Part shown: positions 39,630-49,606 of the stretch, in pieces
Layout of the letters: every line of letters begins with the position of its first letter
Numbering within the stretch: the first letter of the stretch is position 1
NCBI RefSeq assembly: GCF_022867865.1
Contig: NZ_JALIEC010000007.1
Location: 124,001 to 188,000 of the forward strand
Length of the DNA: 64,000 nucleotides
Source of the DNA: Phaeobacter sp. J2-8
GTDB taxonomy: Bacteria; Pseudomonadota; Alphaproteobacteria; Rhodobacterales; Rhodobacteraceae
Direction: 5' to 3'
Notes under the pieces: model-generated
Told to the model about the DNA's origin: nothing
The model's input: the letters and a program-made list of their open reading frames with translations, nothing else
The model's database searches: none
Translations under genes and position numbers: made by a program

Positions 39630-40624
39630 ATGGCAACCACGACCAAAACCGCAGAAGACACCACACATCTTCCCCAGACATTTGAGCCACGCAATCCCGG
39701 AATGGAGCTGGACCTGGACTGGGTGCTGGGGGTAGAGGCCAACCGATCCGCCATCGAACGCCGCGCGGCGACCTTGCCGGGGCGGCGCAGTGTGAAAAAG
39801 GACTTTCAGGCGGCCTGGCTCTGCCGGGCCATTTCCTGCATCGACCTGACGACATTGGCCGGTGACGATACCGAGGGCCGGGTGCGGCGGCTCTGTGCCA
39901 AGGCGCGCCAACCGGTGCGGGCCGACATCCTTCAGGAACTGGGGATGGAGGGGCTGACCACCGGCGCGATCTGTGTCTATCACGACATGGTGGCCACCGC
40001 CGTCGCCGCGTTGGAGGGCACGAATATCCCTGTCGCGGCGGTCTCGACCGGGTTTCCCGCCGGGTTGTCGCCGTTTCACCTTCGCGTGGCCGAGATCCAT
40101 GAAAGCGTCCAGGCCGGTGCCCGCGAGATCGACATCGTGATTTCCCGCCGCCATGTCCTGACCGGCAATTGGCAGGCGCTTTATGACGAGATGCGCGCCT
40201 TTCGCGCCGCCTGTGGCGAAGCACATGTCAAGGCGATCCTGGCGACTGGCGAATTGGGCACGTTGAAGAATGTCGCCCGCGCCAGCCTGGTTTGCATGAT
40301 GGCGGGGGCGGATTTCATCAAGACCTCGACCGGCAAGGAAAGCGTCAATGCCACCCTGCCCGTGTCGCTGGTGATGATCCGCGCAATCCGCGAATACCAT
40401 CAACGCACCGGCGTGCGCGTCGGATACAAACCCGCCGGCGGATTTCCAAGGCCAAGGATTCGCTGACCTATCTGGCGCTGATGAAAGACGAGCTTGGCGA
40501 CCGCTGGTTGCAACCCGACATGTTCCGCTTTGGCGCATCGTCCCTGCTGGGCGATATCGAACGCCAGCTGGAACACCACGTAACCGGGCGGTATTCCGCC
40601 AGCTATCGCCACGCAATAGGCTAA
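39630..40624 (+). CDS. deoC: Deoxyribose-phosphate aldolase (single-base frameshift)
   Basis: DeoC splits 2-deoxyribose-5-phosphate into acetaldehyde and glyceraldehyde-3-phosphate, in nucleoside breakdown. The ATG at 39630 follows GGGGGAGGGAG. Features: 'CIDLTTLAGDDTEGRVRRLCAKA', 'VSTGFPAGLSPFHLRVAEI', the strand 'HVKAILATGELG' and Schiff-base Lys in 'GADFIKTSTGKE', then 'VGYKPAGG'. At 40440-40441 one G is missing; adding it gives PAGGISKAKDSLTYLALMK and restores the C-terminus, for 331 residues. Probably a sequence error. The small gene and the aldehyde dehydrogenase that follow look co-transcribed. Confidence 0.92.
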
Positions 40625-40628
40625 CGCC

Positions 40629-40928
40629 ATGCAGCTCTCTCCGGAAACCGCTGCAATTGCCCTGTTTGCGATGCTTGTCATTGGCAGTTCGCATTGGCGC
40701 TGGCGGCGCATTCGCCGCGCCATGCGGGGCTTGCCGACGCGGATGCAACGCCTTCTTGGGCCTGATCCGCTGTTCTTGCCACCCCCTGACGACCGGTTGC
40801 CGGATGAGCTGCGCGCCTATGCGGCGCTGCACCGGCGATCCGCCTGGGTGCAATATCTGCTTTGGGGTCTGGCGTTTGTCTGGATTGGCTACATCATTTA
40901 CTCTGTTCTGAAAGGAACGCCGCAATGA
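40629..40928 (+). CDS. Small two-helix membrane protein
   Basis: A 99-residue protein with hydrophobic segments at about 7-20 ('TAAIALFAMLVIGSS') and 75-92 ('VQYLLWGLAFVWIGYIIYSVL'), joined by an Arg- and Pro-rich loop ('RWRRIRRAMRGLP', 'DPLFLPPPDDRLPDEL'). It is 4 bases after deoC and overlaps the aldehyde dehydrogenase start (ATGA). No family recognised; it may be a conserved companion of this deoC-aldehyde dehydrogenase pair. Confidence 0.8.
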   Translation: MQLSPETAAIALFAMLVIGSSHWRWRRIRRAMRGLPTRMQRLLGPDPLFLPPPDDRLPDELRAYAALHRRSAWVQYLLWGLAFVWIGYIIYSVLKGTPQ

Positions 40929-43270
40929 GTGTGAAAGAGATTTTCGAAACCATGGAATACGGCCCCGCCCCCGAAAGCGCCGGTGATGCACTGGCCTGGA
41001 TCGTTGATCAGGGCAGCCGGTTTGGCATGTACATCAATGGCGACTGGACCGCGGCACGGGGCGAATTCACCTCGAAGAACCCTGCCAATGGCGAAACGCT
41101 GGCCGACCTGACCCAGGCCATCCCGAGCGAGATTGACGACGCCGTCGCCGCCGCGCGCAAGGCCCAAGTCAAATGGCAGGGGCTGGACGGGCATGGCCGG
41201 GCGAAATACCTCTATGCCATTGCCCGTCTGTTGCAGAAACATGCGCGGCTGTTTGCGGTGCTGGAAACGCTGGACAACGGCAAACCGATCCGCGAAAGCC
41301 GTGATATCGACGTGCCCTTGGCGCAGCGGCATTTCTACTATCACGCCGGCATGGCGCAACTGATGGATTTTGAACTGCCCGGACGGGTGGCGCATGGCGT
41401 CTGTGGCCAGATCATCCCGTGGAATTTCCCGCTGTTGATGCTGGCATGGAAAATCGCCCCGGCGCTGGCGGCGGGCAATACGGTGGTGCTGAAACCGGCG
41501 GAATATACCTCGCTGACGGCACTGCTGTTCGCCGATATCTGCTCCCAGGCTGGTCTGCCCAAGGGTGTCGTCAATATCGTCACCGGCGATGGCGCGGTTG
41601 GTGAGGCCATCGTCAACCACCCCGGTATCGACAAGATTGCCTTTACCGGGTCCACCCCCGTGGGCCGTGCCATTCGCGCCGCGACGGCGGGCAGCGGCAA
41701 GGCACTGACGTTGGAGCTTGGCGGCAAATCGCCCTATATCGTGTTCGAAGACGCCGATATCGACAGCGCGGTCGAGGGGCTGGTCGATGCGATTTGGTTC
41801 AATCAGGGCCAGGTCTGTTGCGCCGGGTCCCGCCTCATCGTGCAGGAAGGCATTGCCGACACGTTCCACAGCCGTCTGCGCGCCCGGATGGACAAGCTGC
41901 GGATGGGCAATCCACTGGACAAATGCATCGACGTCGGTGCGATTGTCGATCCGGTGCAGCTCCAGACGATTTCCGCGATGGTGGACGGCAATACCGCCGG
42001 CGAGACCTATCGCGCCAATGTCGACATGCCGGCGCAGGGTTGTTTCTATCCGCCAACGCTGATCACCGGGCTGCACCCCAGTGACACGCTGATGCAGGAC
42101 GAAATTTTCGGGCCTGTTCTGGTCGGAACCACCTTTCGCACCCCGGCAGAGGCGGTGCAGATCGCCAACAACACCCGCTATGGCCTTGCCGCGACGCTGT
42201 GGAGCGAGAATATCAATGTCGCGCTGGATATTGCGCCGAAACTGGTGGCCGGTGTGGTTTGGATCAACGGCACCAATATGTTCGATGCCGCCGCCGGTTT
42301 CGGGGGTGTGCGTGAAAGCGGTTTTGGCCGCGAGGGCGGTTGGGAAGGCATGTCGGCCTATACCCGTGATGCGGGCGAGGCCAAGGCGCAAGATCCCGTT
42401 GTGGCCTTCGCCGGGACCAAAGGGCCGGTCGACCCGCTGGACCGCACCGCAAAGCTCTATGTCGGGGGCAAGCAGGCGCGACCAGATGGCGGTTATTCGC
42501 GTGGGGTTTACGGGCCCAAGGGCGCGTTGCTGGGCCATGCCAGCCTCGCCAATCGCAAGGATGTGCGCAACGCGGTCGAAGCGGCCAAGGGTGCGGCATC
42601 CTGGGGCGCGACCACCGGACATTTGCGGGCGCAGATCCTGTATTACATCGCTGAAAATCTGTCGGCGCGGGCGGATGAATTTGCCGCGCGCATCGACGCG
42701 CTGACCGGTGGAAAGAAAGGCACAAAAGAGGTCGAGACCTCGATCAAGCGCCTGTTCACCTATGCCGCATGGGCCGACAAATTCGACGGCCAGGCGCATA
42801 ATGTGCCGGTCCGCGCCGTTGCATTGGCCATGCGCGAACCTGTGGGCGTGATCGGCGCGCTCTGTGATGATGCGCTGCCGCTTCTGGGGCTGGTGTCGGC
42901 CATGGGTCCGGCGATGGCGATGGGCAACCGCTGTGTGCTGGTCGCCTCCGAAGCCTTTCCGCTGGCGGCAACCGATTTTTATCAGATCCTCGAAACCTCT
43001 GATGTGCCGGGTGGCGTGGTCAACATCCTGACCGGATCACATGGCGAGTTGGCCAAAACCCTAAGCGAACATATGGATGTCGATGCGGTCTGGAGCTTTT
43101 CTTCGACCGATCTCGCCGCGGACATCGAACGCGGGGCGGCGGCAAACCTCAAACGGACCTGGGTCAACAACGCCAAGGCGCGCGACTGGTTTGGCCCCTC
43201 GGGCGAGGGTCGTGCATTCCTTGATGCCGCGACCGAGGTCAAGAACATCTGGGTGCCTTACGGCGCATAG
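40925..43270 (+). CDS. Two-domain aldehyde dehydrogenase (second domain apparently inactive)
   Basis: A 781-residue NAD(P)-dependent aldehyde dehydrogenase fusion. The first domain (about 30-490) is complete: 'GQIIPWNFPLLMLAWKIAPALAAGNTVVLKPAE', 'FTGSTPVGRAIRAA', catalytic Glu in 'LELGGKSP' and catalytic Cys in 'NQGQVCCAGSRL'. The second (about 500-781) is a shorter aldehyde dehydrogenase-like domain ('REPVGVIGALCDDALPLLGLVSAMGPAMAMGNRCVL') that lacks an identifiable catalytic Cys/Glu pair. Start chosen at 40925 (MSVKEIFETMEYG). Downstream of deoC, it probably oxidises acetaldehyde to acetate; this is inferred from context. Confidence 0.93.
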   Translation: MSVKEIFETMEYGPAPESAGDALAWIVDQGSRFGMYINGDWTAARGEFTSKNPANGETLADLTQAIPSEIDDAVAAARKAQVKWQGLDGHGRAKYLYAIARLLQKHARLFAVLETLDNGKPIRESRDIDVPLAQRHFYYHAGMAQLMDFELPGRVAHGVCGQIIPWNFPLLMLAWKIAPALAAGNTVVLKPAEYTSLTALLFADICSQAGLPKGVVNIVTGDGAVGEAIVNHPGIDKIAFTGSTPVGRAIRAATAGSGKALTLELGGKSPYIVFEDADIDSAVEGLVDAIWFNQGQVCCAGSRLIVQEGIADTFHSRLRARMDKLRMGNPLDKCIDVGAIVDPVQLQTISAMVDGNTAGETYRANVDMPAQGCFYPPTLITGLHPSDTLMQDEIFGPVLVGTTFRTPAEAVQIANNTRYGLAATLWSENINVALDIAPKLVAGVVWINGTNMFDAAAGFGGVRESGFGREGGWEGMSAYTRDAGEAKAQDPVVAFAGTKGPVDPLDRTAKLYVGGKQARPDGGYSRGVYGPKGALLGHASLANRKDVRNAVEAAKGAASWGATTGHLRAQILYYIAENLSARADEFAARIDALTGGKKGTKEVETSIKRLFTYAAWADKFDGQAHNVPVRAVALAMREPVGVIGALCDDALPLLGLVSAMGPAMAMGNRCVLVASEAFPLAATDFYQILETSDVPGGVVNILTGSHGELAKTLSEHMDVDAVWSFSSTDLAADIERGAAANLKRTWVNNAKARDWFGPSGEGRAFLDAATEVKNIWVPYGA

Positions 43271-43336
43271 ACCGGCGTGAAAATCTTCGGCTGCGCCTTC
43301 ATTGCGCAGCCGAAAGACCGACGGGCGGCCAGGCCT

Positions 43337-44371
43337 CTACCACTCCAGCACCACCTTGCCGCTGTTGCCGGACCGCATCGCAGCGAACCCCTGTTCAAAC
43401 TCTGCCGCGCGGAAACGGTGGGTGATGACGCCGCGCACATCCAACCCGTTTTCCAGCATGGCAATCATCTTGTACCAGGTTTCGAAAATCTCGCGGCCAT
43501 AGACCCCTTTCAGGGTGATCGCCTTGAACACGATGCGGCTCCAATCCACCGGGGATTTGCCCGGCGGGATACCAAGCAGGGCAATACGCCCGCCCATGAC
43601 CAGCGCCTCGACCATTTGGTCCAATGCGCGCTGATTGCCGGACATTTCCAGCCCGACATCAAAACCTTCGCGCATTTTCAGCGATTTGATCACGTCGTTC
43701 AGATCCTGTTCGGCGACATTCACCGGCACCACATCCGTCACCCGCGCCGCCAGCGCCAGCCGGTCGGGGTTTACATCGGTGATCACCACATGGCGCGCAC
43801 CGACATGGCGGGCCACTGCCGCCGCCATGATGCCAATCGGACCGGCACCGGTGATCAACACATCTTCGCCCACCAGATCGAAGCTGAGCGCGGTATGCAC
43901 CGCATTGCCCAATGGGTCGAGGATCGCGCCGATTTCATCGTCGATCTTATCCGGAAGCGGCACAACGTTGAACGCAGGCAGGCGCAGATATTGCGCAAAG
44001 GCCCCCTGTTCATTCACACCAATGCCCCGGGTTTCCGGGTCAAGATGGAACTTGCCTGCCCGGCTCTGGCGTGAATGCTTGCCAATCAAATGCCCCTCGC
44101 CGGAACAGCGTTGACCGATTTTCAGATCTTCGACCCGCGCGCCGATTTCAACAATCTCACCGGCAAATTCATGCCCCGTCACCAGCGGCACCGGCACGGT
44201 TTTCTGTGCCCAGTCATCCCAGTTCCAGATATGCACATCAGTGCCGCAAATGCCGGTCTTGTTGATTTTTATCAACACATCATCCGGCCCGATTTCCGGC
44301 ACCGGCACGTCATGCATCCAAAGCCCTTCACGTGCTTCGGATTTGACCAGCGCCTTCATGTCATTTCTCAT
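43337..44371 (-). CDS. tdh: L-threonine 3-dehydrogenase
   Basis: Tdh is a zinc-dependent medium-chain dehydrogenase that oxidises threonine to 2-amino-3-ketobutyrate with NAD+. It has the zinc site '[19 protein letters not shown]', '[14 protein letters not shown]', the coenzyme motif '[29 protein letters not shown]', and the family end '[11 protein letters not shown]'. I use the ATG at 44371, which overlaps the kbl stop (ATGA); the ATG four codons later (44359, MKALVKSEA) gives the more common N-terminus. It works with kbl to split threonine into glycine and acetyl-CoA. Confidence 0.96.
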   Translation of the reverse strand: MRNDMKALVKSEAREGLWMHDVPVPEIGPDDVLIKINKTGICGTDVHIWNWDDWAQKTVPVPLVTGHEFAGEIVEIGARVEDLKIGQRCSGEGHLIGKHSRQSRAGKFHLDPETRGIGVNEQGAFAQYLRLPAFNVVPLPDKIDDEIGAILDPLGNAVHTALSFDLVGEDVLITGAGPIGIMAAAVARHVGARHVVITDVNPDRLALAARVTDVVPVNVAEQDLNDVIKSLKMREGFDVGLEMSGNQRALDQMVEALVMGGRIALLGIPPGKSPVDWSRIVFKAITLKGVYGREIFETWYKMIAMLENGLDVRGVITHRFRAAEFEQGFAAMRSGNSGKVVLEW

Positions 44372-45555
44372 TTCAACACTCCCACGGCACGGCCTGCGCG
44401 TTCAAACGCGGCCAGCGCCTGATCCAGATCATCCTGTGTCAGGGCGGCGTTCATCTGGGTCCTGATCCGCGCCTGCCCCTTGGGCACAACCGGAAAGAAG
44501 AAGCCCGAAACATAGACGCCTTCGTCAAACAGCTTTGCCGCCATCTCTTGGGCCAGTTTGGCCTCGCCCAGCATCACCGGGATGATCGGATGCTCACCGG
44601 GCAACAGGTCAAACCCCAAATCCGTCAATCCCTTGCGCCAATAGGCGGCATTGGCGAACAATTTCGCGCGCAGATCATCCCCCTGTTCAACCAGATCGAG
44701 GGCAGTGATCCCCGCCGCAACCACGGCCGGCGGCAATGAGTTGGAAAACAGATAGGGCCGCCCGCGTTGCCGCAACAAGTCCACAACCGGTTGCGCCGCC
44801 GCGATATAGCCGCCAATCGCCCCGCCCAGCGCCTTGCCCAATGTGCCGGTCAGAATATCCGCTGAGACCCCGGCATGCGCCGGGGTGCCGGCACCCTTCG
44901 GGCCCATGAAGCCCGTCGCATGGCAATCATCGACCATCAGGATCGCGTCATATGTGTCGGCCAGCGCCCGGATCTCGTCCAGTTTGGCCAGATAGCCATC
45001 CATCGAAAACACACCATCGGTGGCAATCATCACGTGCCGCGCACCGCCTTCACGCGCTTCTTTCAGCTTGGCCTCCAGATCCGTCATATCGGAATTGGCG
45101 TAGCGATAGCGTTTGGCTTTGCACAGGCGGATGCCGTCGATGATGCTGGCATGGTTCAGCGCATCAGAGATCACCGCATCCTCGGGCCCCAACAGCGGTT
45201 CGAACACCGCGCCATTGGCATCAAAACAGGCGGCAAACAGAATCGCATCATCCGTTCCCAGAAACGCCGCCAGCTTCTGCTCCAGCGTACGGTGAATGTC
45301 CTGTGTGCCACAGATAAACCGGACAGAGGCCATTCCATAGCCGTGGCTGTCCATCGCATCCTTGGCAGATTGGACCAGCGCCGGGTGATTGGCCAGCCCG
45401 AGGTAGTTGTTGGCGCAAAGGTTGATCATCTGGCGGTCGCCAACCTGCATTCGCGCGCCCTGGGCCGAGGTGATCGGCCGTTCAATCTTCATCAATCCAT
45501 CCGCTTCGATCCCGGACAGGGTGGATTTCAGGTGGTCAAGAAACATCTGTGCCAT
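44368..45555 (-). CDS. kbl: 2-amino-3-ketobutyrate coenzyme A ligase (glycine C-acetyltransferase)
   Basis: Kbl is a PLP-dependent alpha-oxoamine synthase that cleaves 2-amino-3-ketobutyrate with CoA to glycine and acetyl-CoA. 395 residues. Conserved stretches are '[14 protein letters not shown]', '[21 protein letters not shown]', '[19 protein letters not shown]' and the PLP-lysine region '[19 protein letters not shown]', ending near '[18 protein letters not shown]'. First gene of the kbl-tdh operon. Confidence 0.97.
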   Translation of the reverse strand: MAQMFLDHLKSTLSGIEADGLMKIERPITSAQGARMQVGDRQMINLCANNYLGLANHPALVQSAKDAMDSHGYGMASVRFICGTQDIHRTLEQKLAAFLGTDDAILFAACFDANGAVFEPLLGPEDAVISDALNHASIIDGIRLCKAKRYRYANSDMTDLEAKLKEAREGGARHVMIATDGVFSMDGYLAKLDEIRALADTYDAILMVDDCHATGFMGPKGAGTPAHAGVSADILTGTLGKALGGAIGGYIAAAQPVVDLLRQRGRPYLFSNSLPPAVVAAGITALDLVEQGDDLRAKLFANAAYWRKGLTDLGFDLLPGEHPIIPVMLGEAKLAQEMAAKLFDEGVYVSGFFFPVVPKGQARIRTQMNAALTQDDLDQALAAFERAGRAVGVLK

Positions 45556-45691
45556 AGAGCGACTCCTTTGCTGGCCGCACTTCTAACACAACAGACAGAA
45601 TTCCGAAATAACGGATTTTTCGACAGGCGAAAATTTTCCACCCCGGTCGATCCCGGCCTTTCCGCGGGTCAAACCCACAATTGCCGGTGAT

Positions 45692-46264
45692 CTAGCCAGA
45701 GAAGTCCTGGACAATCAGAAACGCCTTGGCATCGCCATCCAGCGCCCGGATACGATGCGGTAAATCCGCCGCGTAACGTGCACTGTCGCCCGGCTCCAAC
45801 CGGGCAATGGCCTCGCCAGAGGTGACCTCCAGACGGCCTGAGATCACGCTGAGGGTTTCCACCGTGCCGCGTTTATGGGCCTGGCTGTCCAGCCGCCCGC
45901 CCGCGTCAAACAGCAATTCATAAAGCTCGTTGCGCCCGGCCTCTTCCGGCGGTGAAAAGATGCGAATGCGACAACCCGCGCCCATATTGTCGATGGTCGG
46001 GATCTGGTCGGCGCGCAGAACCTCGATCCGGTTGGTCTGAACTTCTTCTTCCAACAGCCCGGCAAAATCGACCTGTAACGCCCGCGTCAAATTCCACAGG
46101 GTGGCAATTGTCGGGCTGCTTTCGCCGCGTTCGATCTGGCTGACCATGGACCGCGACACCCCAGACAGCTTTGCCACCGCATCCAGCGACAACCCCTGGG
46201 TGCGGCGCGCCTCTTTCAGGCGGGCGGGCAAAAGTGCCAGAATATCGTCCGATGTTTCCGTCAT
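45692..46264 (-). CDS. XRE-family regulator with C-terminal cupin domain
   Basis: A 190-residue transcription factor. The helix-turn-helix lies at about 12-66 ('LKEARRTQGLSLDAVAKLSGVSRSMVSQIERGESSPTIATLWNLTRAL'). The cupin sensor domain occupies about 100-188 ('HKRGTVETLSVISGRLEVTSGEAIARLEPGDSARYAADLPHRIRAL'). Such regulators usually control amino acid or polyamine catabolism. It lies upstream of kbl-tdh on the same strand and divergent from the thiolase, with a 15-bp palindrome between, so it may regulate either or both. Confidence 0.93.
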   Translation of the reverse strand: MTETSDDILALLPARLKEARRTQGLSLDAVAKLSGVSRSMVSQIERGESSPTIATLWNLTRALQVDFAGLLEEEVQTNRIEVLRADQIPTIDNMGAGCRIRIFSPPEEAGRNELYELLFDAGGRLDSQAHKRGTVETLSVISGRLEVTSGEAIARLEPGDSARYAADLPHRIRALDGDAKAFLIVQDFSG

Positions 46265-46303
46265 GACGGAATGATGCCGAGAAGCCGGGCAAATATCAAG
46301 CAG

Positions 46304-46318
46304 GTTCCGTGACGGAAC
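46304..46318. promoter_or_regulatory. Perfect 15-bp palindrome, candidate operator
   Basis: GTTCCGT-G-ACGGAAC sits in the 117-bp divergent gap, 40 bases from the regulator ATG and 64 from the thiolase ATG. This is a typical place for a self-regulated XRE operator. A related but wider-spaced TTCCG-N6-CGGAT is seen at 45601-45616 upstream of kbl. Confidence 0.55.
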
Positions 46319-46381
46319 GTCGTTGTGACAGGCCGCGATCCTCGGCGCATATTGGCGCTGAAACGGGGAAAGAGGACCATC

Positions 46382-47559
46382 ATGTCACAGGATATCGTAA
46401 TTCTGGCGGGCGCGCGCACCGCCATCGGCACCTTTGGCGGCACGCTTAGTGGCACGGCGCCCATTGATCTGGCCACCGCCGCGTCAAAGGCGGCCCTGCA
46501 ACGGGCCGATGTCGCACCAGAGCAGATTGGCAATGTGGTCTTTGGCCATGTGATCAACACCGAACCGCGCGACATGTACCTGAGCCGCGCCGCCGCGATT
46601 GCCGCGGGCGTGCCGGACACCACCCCGGCGATGAACGTGAACCGGTTGTGTGGCTCCGGGGCGCAGGCCGTGGTGTCGGCGGTTCAATCCCTTTTGCTGG
46701 GGGATGCGGATTTCGCACTGGCGGCGGGGCGGAAACCATGTCCCGGTCCCCTTTCATCAACCCTGCGCAACGGTTTGGCGCCAAGATGGGCGATATTACG
46801 ACGGTCGACATGATGCTGGGGGCGCTGACCTGCCCGTTTGGCACCGGCCACATGGGCGTCACAGCGGAAAACGTCGCCGCCGAACATGGGATCAGCCGCG
46901 CGGATCAGGATGCTTTCGCGTTGGAGAGTCAAACCCGGGCCGCACGTGCGATTGCCGAGGGCCGTTTTGCCGATCAGATTACACCGGTCGAGGTGCGGGT
47001 AAAACGCGACATGGTGCCGTTTGCGGTGGACGAGCACCCCAAACCCAGCACAGCCGAGGCTCTGGCCGGGTTGCGCAGCGTGTTCCAAAAGGACGGCACC
47101 GTGACCGCCGGCAATGCCAGCGGCATCAATGACGGCGCGGCAGCACTTGTTCTGGCGCGGGGCGAAGCCGCAGAGAAATCCGGGTTGAAACCGCGTGCGC
47201 GGGTTCTGGGCTATGCCCATGCCGGTGTCCGGCCCGAGGTCATGGGCATCGGCCCGGTGCCAGCGGTCCGCAATCTGATTGCGCGCACGGGTCTGGCGAT
47301 CAGCGATTTCGATGTGATCGAATCAAACGAAGCCTTTGCCGCCCAGGCCCTGGCGGTGAACAAGGAACTGGGCCTTGATCCGGCCAAGGTGAACCCGAAC
47401 GGCGGGGCGATTGCGCTGGGCCATCCGGTGGGCGCGACCGGCGCGATCCTTGTGGTCAAAGCGCTCTATGAACTGGAACGCACCGGCGGGTCCAGGGCGC
47501 TGATCACCATGTGCATTGGCGGCGGACAGGGGATTGCACTGGCGATTGAACGGGTGTGA
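46382..47559 (+). CDS. Acetyl-CoA acetyltransferase (thiolase; single-base frameshift)
   Basis: A biosynthetic-type thiolase that condenses or cleaves acetoacetyl-CoA. The N-terminus reads MSQDIVILAGARTAIGTFGG. The acyl-binding Cys is in 'NVNRLCGSGAQAVVSAVQ', the catalytic His in 'NPNGGAIALGHPVGATGA', and the second Cys in 'ALITMCIGGGQGIAL'. The frame breaks at 46726-46729: the G-run is one G short, and adding it gives AAGAETMSRSPFINPAQRFG. Repaired length is 392 residues, normal. Divergent from the XRE-cupin regulator; it could feed acetyl units from threonine breakdown into acetoacetyl-CoA. The break is probably a sequence error. Confidence 0.9.
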
Positions 47560-47575
47560 TCCTGGGGTCAGGATC
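47558..47575. terminator. Hairpin between convergent thiolase and pbpC
   Basis: GATCCTG-GGGT-CAGGATC is a perfect 7-bp stem that overlaps the thiolase stop codon and abuts the pbpC stop codon. There is no U-tract, so its strength is doubtful. Confidence 0.45.
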
Positions 47576-49606
47576 CTAGGGACGTTGGATCATGGCGCCA
47601 ACCGACGCTCCGGCTGCGTCAATCACCGCCAGTCGCGAAAACCCGCGGGACGGTAGCACCACGGGCAAAACGCGGTCACGGGCGCCGGTAATCACCGGTG
47701 CCCCATCAACCAAAAGGGTAAAGGGCGGCACGCCGTGGCGCAGTTTCACCGTCACATGATTTCCCGCCATCACCGCACCATCGGGCGGAAAGGCCATTTG
47801 CAGCGATGTCCCTGATCTGCTGAACAGCCCGTCACGCGCCCGAAAGCGGCGCAGCGGCTGCGGCAGATCCGCATTGCGCAACATCAGCGTGGCGGCGGGC
47901 GGTGGCGGCAAATCATCGGGCGCGGTTTTCAACAGCTGAAACGCCTCGAACAGCACAGGCGCGGCCATATCGCCGCCAAAGGCACCGGGCACCGGCGTGC
48001 CATCGGGCCGCCCCATCCAGACGCCCGCCACATGGCGACCATCAAACCCAAGCGACCAGGCATCGCGGTGGCCATAAGATGTACCGGTCTTGTAGGCCAG
48101 CCAATCGCGCGGCGCGCCCGGCGGCGGCACCATATCCGCCAGGATATGCCCCACCTGCCAGGCGGCAATATCGCCGGTGACATCCGCGCCGGCCTGGGGC
48201 GTTGCGCCCTGCCGCCAGTATAGCGGGCGCGCCCGGCCCATCTGGGCCAGTGATGCATAAAGCTGCACCATATCCTCCAACGTCAGCCCCAAACCGCCCA
48301 AGGCAATCGCCAATCCCGGCTGCGTGCCCTGCAAGGCCGGTTCAGCCCCGGAACGGCGCAGCGCCGCCATAAGATGCGCTGGTCCCAACGCCTCGGTCAG
48401 TTTGACGACGGGAATGTTCAGCGACATCTGCAACGCCCGTTCGACCGTCACCTCGCCCCGGAACTGGCCATCGAAATTCTGTGGCGCATAGGCCCCGAAG
48501 CGGACAGGCGTGTCGTCGATCAACGTCTGTGGATGGGCCAGCCCACGGTCAAAGGCCAGCGCATAAATGAGCGGTTTCAATGTCGATCCCGGCGATCGCA
48601 AGGCCTGGGTCATATCTATAAACCCATCGCGCGCCTCGCCCGCTGTCAAACCCGCTGATCCGACCGAGGCCAGAACCTCGCCCGTGACATGATCGGCCAC
48701 CACCATCGCGATGGAAAGGTGGTCGCCCTCGCCGCGCACCGCACGGGCGGCCAGATCTTCCAGACGCGCTTGCAGGTCACGATCAATTGTCAGGTCATGC
48801 ACAGCGGCAAACGGCGCGTCATCGCGCGCGCGATCCGCCAGATGCGCCGCAAGAACCGGAAAATCATGCCGCGTTGTCGGCACCACTTCGCGCCGGGCCG
48901 CCAAGGCCGTGTCGGCATCAATCACGCCATAACGCTGCATCCGCGCCAATACCCGGTCGCGGGCGGCAACGGCGCGGGCATGGCGTTTGTCGGGGCGGCG
49001 GCCTTCGGGGCTTTGTGGCAGGGCGACCAGCATCGCAGCCTCCGCCGGGGTCAGGCGGCGGGGTTCCTTGCCGAAATAGCCCAGCGTCGCGGCCCGCACC
49101 CCTTCGAGGTTGCCACCATATGGCGCATGGGTGAAATAAAGCGTCAGGATCTCGCGTTTGGTCAGCTTGCGCTCCAGCGCCAATGCCAGCCGCGCCTGTC
49201 GGATCTTGCCTGCCAAGGCCCCTGTGCCGCTATCCTCCAGCAGCCGGGCAACCTGCATCGTCAAGGTCGATCCCCCCGAAACCATCCGGCCATTGCGCAG
49301 CGCCTGTGCCACCGCGCGGCTGATCGCGATACCATCCACGCCGGGGTGATCCCAAAACCGCTTGTCCTCATAGGCGACCAGCATATCGACCAGTTTCGGG
49401 TCGATCTCATCCAAGGTGACGGAAAACCGCCAGCGCCCGTCTTCGACCGTATAACCGCGCAAAAGCCGCCCGTTGCGGTCCAGAACCTCGACCGAGGTTT
49501 CGGCCAGAACCGGCGGCAGCACAGTGTCCTCGACCCAGGCGTCAAATCCATCGCGCAGCACGGCCCCGCCCCAGAGGAGCAGGACCAGAAGGCAGAGCCA
49601 TCTCAC
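47576..49606 (-). CDS. pbpC: Penicillin-binding protein 1C
   Basis: A bifunctional peptidoglycan glycosyltransferase/transpeptidase-like protein anchored by one N-terminal helix (about 1-17). The glycosyltransferase domain has 'YEDKRFWDHPGVDGIAISRAVAQAL' and 'GGSTLTMQVARLL'. The penicillin-binding domain has SxxK in 'SPGSTLKPLIYAL', SLN in 'QMSLNIPVVKL' and 'KTGTSYGHRDAW'. A C-terminal BiPBP_C domain follows (about 590-676). The start is GTG and overlaps the stop of the alpha-2-macroglobulin gene (GTGA). PbpC and bacterial alpha-2-macroglobulin are often paired, suggesting wall repair coupled to protease defence. 676 residues. Confidence 0.96.
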   Translation of the reverse strand: MRWLCLLVLLLWGGAVLRDGFDAWVEDTVLPPVLAETSVEVLDRNGRLLRGYTVEDGRWRFSVTLDEIDPKLVDMLVAYEDKRFWDHPGVDGIAISRAVAQALRNGRMVSGGSTLTMQVARLLEDSGTGALAGKIRQARLALALERKLTKREILTLYFTHAPYGGNLEGVRAATLGYFGKEPRRLTPAEAAMLVALPQSPEGRRPDKRHARAVAARDRVLARMQRYGVIDADTALAARREVVPTTRHDFPVLAAHLADRARDDAPFAAVHDLTIDRDLQARLEDLAARAVRGEGDHLSIAMVVADHVTGEVLASVGSAGLTAGEARDGFIDMTQALRSPGSTLKPLIYALAFDRGLAHPQTLIDDTPVRFGAYAPQNFDGQFRGEVTVERALQMSLNIPVVKLTEALGPAHLMAALRRSGAEPALQGTQPGLAIALGGLGLTLEDMVQLYASLAQMGRARPLYWRQGATPQAGADVTGDIAAWQVGHILADMVPPPGAPRDWLAYKTGTSYGHRDAWSLGFDGRHVAGVWMGRPDGTPVPGAFGGDMAAPVLFEAFQLLKTAPDDLPPPPAATLMLRNADLPQPLRRFRARDGLFSRSGTSLQMAFPPDGAVMAGNHVTVKLRHGVPPFTLLVDGAPVITGARDRVLPVVLPSRGFSRLAVIDAAGASVGAMIQRP

